A stretch of DNA of 16,729 nt, from positions 1 through 16,729 of the forward strand of contig BRYA01000306.1 in the NCBI GenBank assembly GCA_030267965.1. Reading direction: 5' to 3'. Below are positions 16,704-16,729 of this stretch, piece after piece. The DNA comes from Triparma columacea (Eukaryota; Sar; Bolidophyceae; Parmales; Triparmaceae). Each line of letters starts with the position of its first letter. Within the stretch, counting starts at the first letter, position 1. The notes under the pieces were generated by a model, which made no database searches, was not told the origin of the DNA, and saw nothing but the letters and a program-made list of their open reading frames with translations. A program made the position numbers and the translations under genes.

Positions 16704-16729
16704 CAAGCGCTGATTTTGACTTCTAGCAT
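16648..16729. repeat. Right terminal inverted repeat (5' end of the unknown gene)
   Basis: This is the partner of 1-82. The last 72 bases are the exact reverse complement of the first 72. It contains 26 bp of leader and the first codons of the minus-strand gene, so the right copy is the intact one. Confidence 0.9.

Overview
The window looks like nuclear DNA from an intron-rich unicellular eukaryote with a compact genome. The evidence is six protein genes broken by short GT-AG introns (about 50-290 nt, mostly 80-175), intergenic gaps of 57-812 bp, and a SHIPPO-repeat protein of the kind usually tied to cilia or flagella. A flagellate microalga, perhaps a stramenopile, is my guess, but the sequence alone does not settle the lineage. 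I saw no rRNA, tRNA, CRISPR array or classical transposase. All gene models were spliced by hand; every model keeps one open frame across all its junctions.

Layout, left to right. Bases 1-82 are an inverted copy of the extreme right end. 91-4446 (-) is a full-size ABCG/PDR transporter of four exons. 4504-6389 (-) is a PH-domain plus TPR protein of seven exons, one of them apparently a 6-nt microexon. 6390-7201 is a divergent, AT-rich intergenic region. 7202-8520 (+) is a complete PP2C-type Ser/Thr phosphatase of four exons. 8690-12431 (-) is a leucine-rich-repeat protein of eleven exons. 12784-14613 (+) is a SHIPPO-repeat protein of four exons. 14754-16703 (-) is a five-exon protein I do not recognise.

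The most striking structure is in the right half. Eleven introns in the last three genes fall into four sequence families, each confined to one gene: two families in the LRR gene, one in the SHIPPO gene and one in the unknown gene. They look like introner-like elements, meaning introns that spread as copies. Almost all carry a short motif, GAGCGAAGCGA, often flanked by arms that differ from copy to copy yet remain complementary, so the unit is a small hairpin with a fixed loop and covarying stem. The same unit occurs in intergenic DNA. One intron carries a 16-nt extra hairpin that a close sister lacks. Nearly all copies point the same way on the chromosome whichever way the host gene runs.

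The genes do not form an obvious pathway. The transporter probably exports lipids or xenobiotics; PP2C and the PH-TPR protein are generic signalling or scaffold proteins; the SHIPPO protein suggests a flagellum. The ABCG and PH-TPR genes are head-to-tail and very close.
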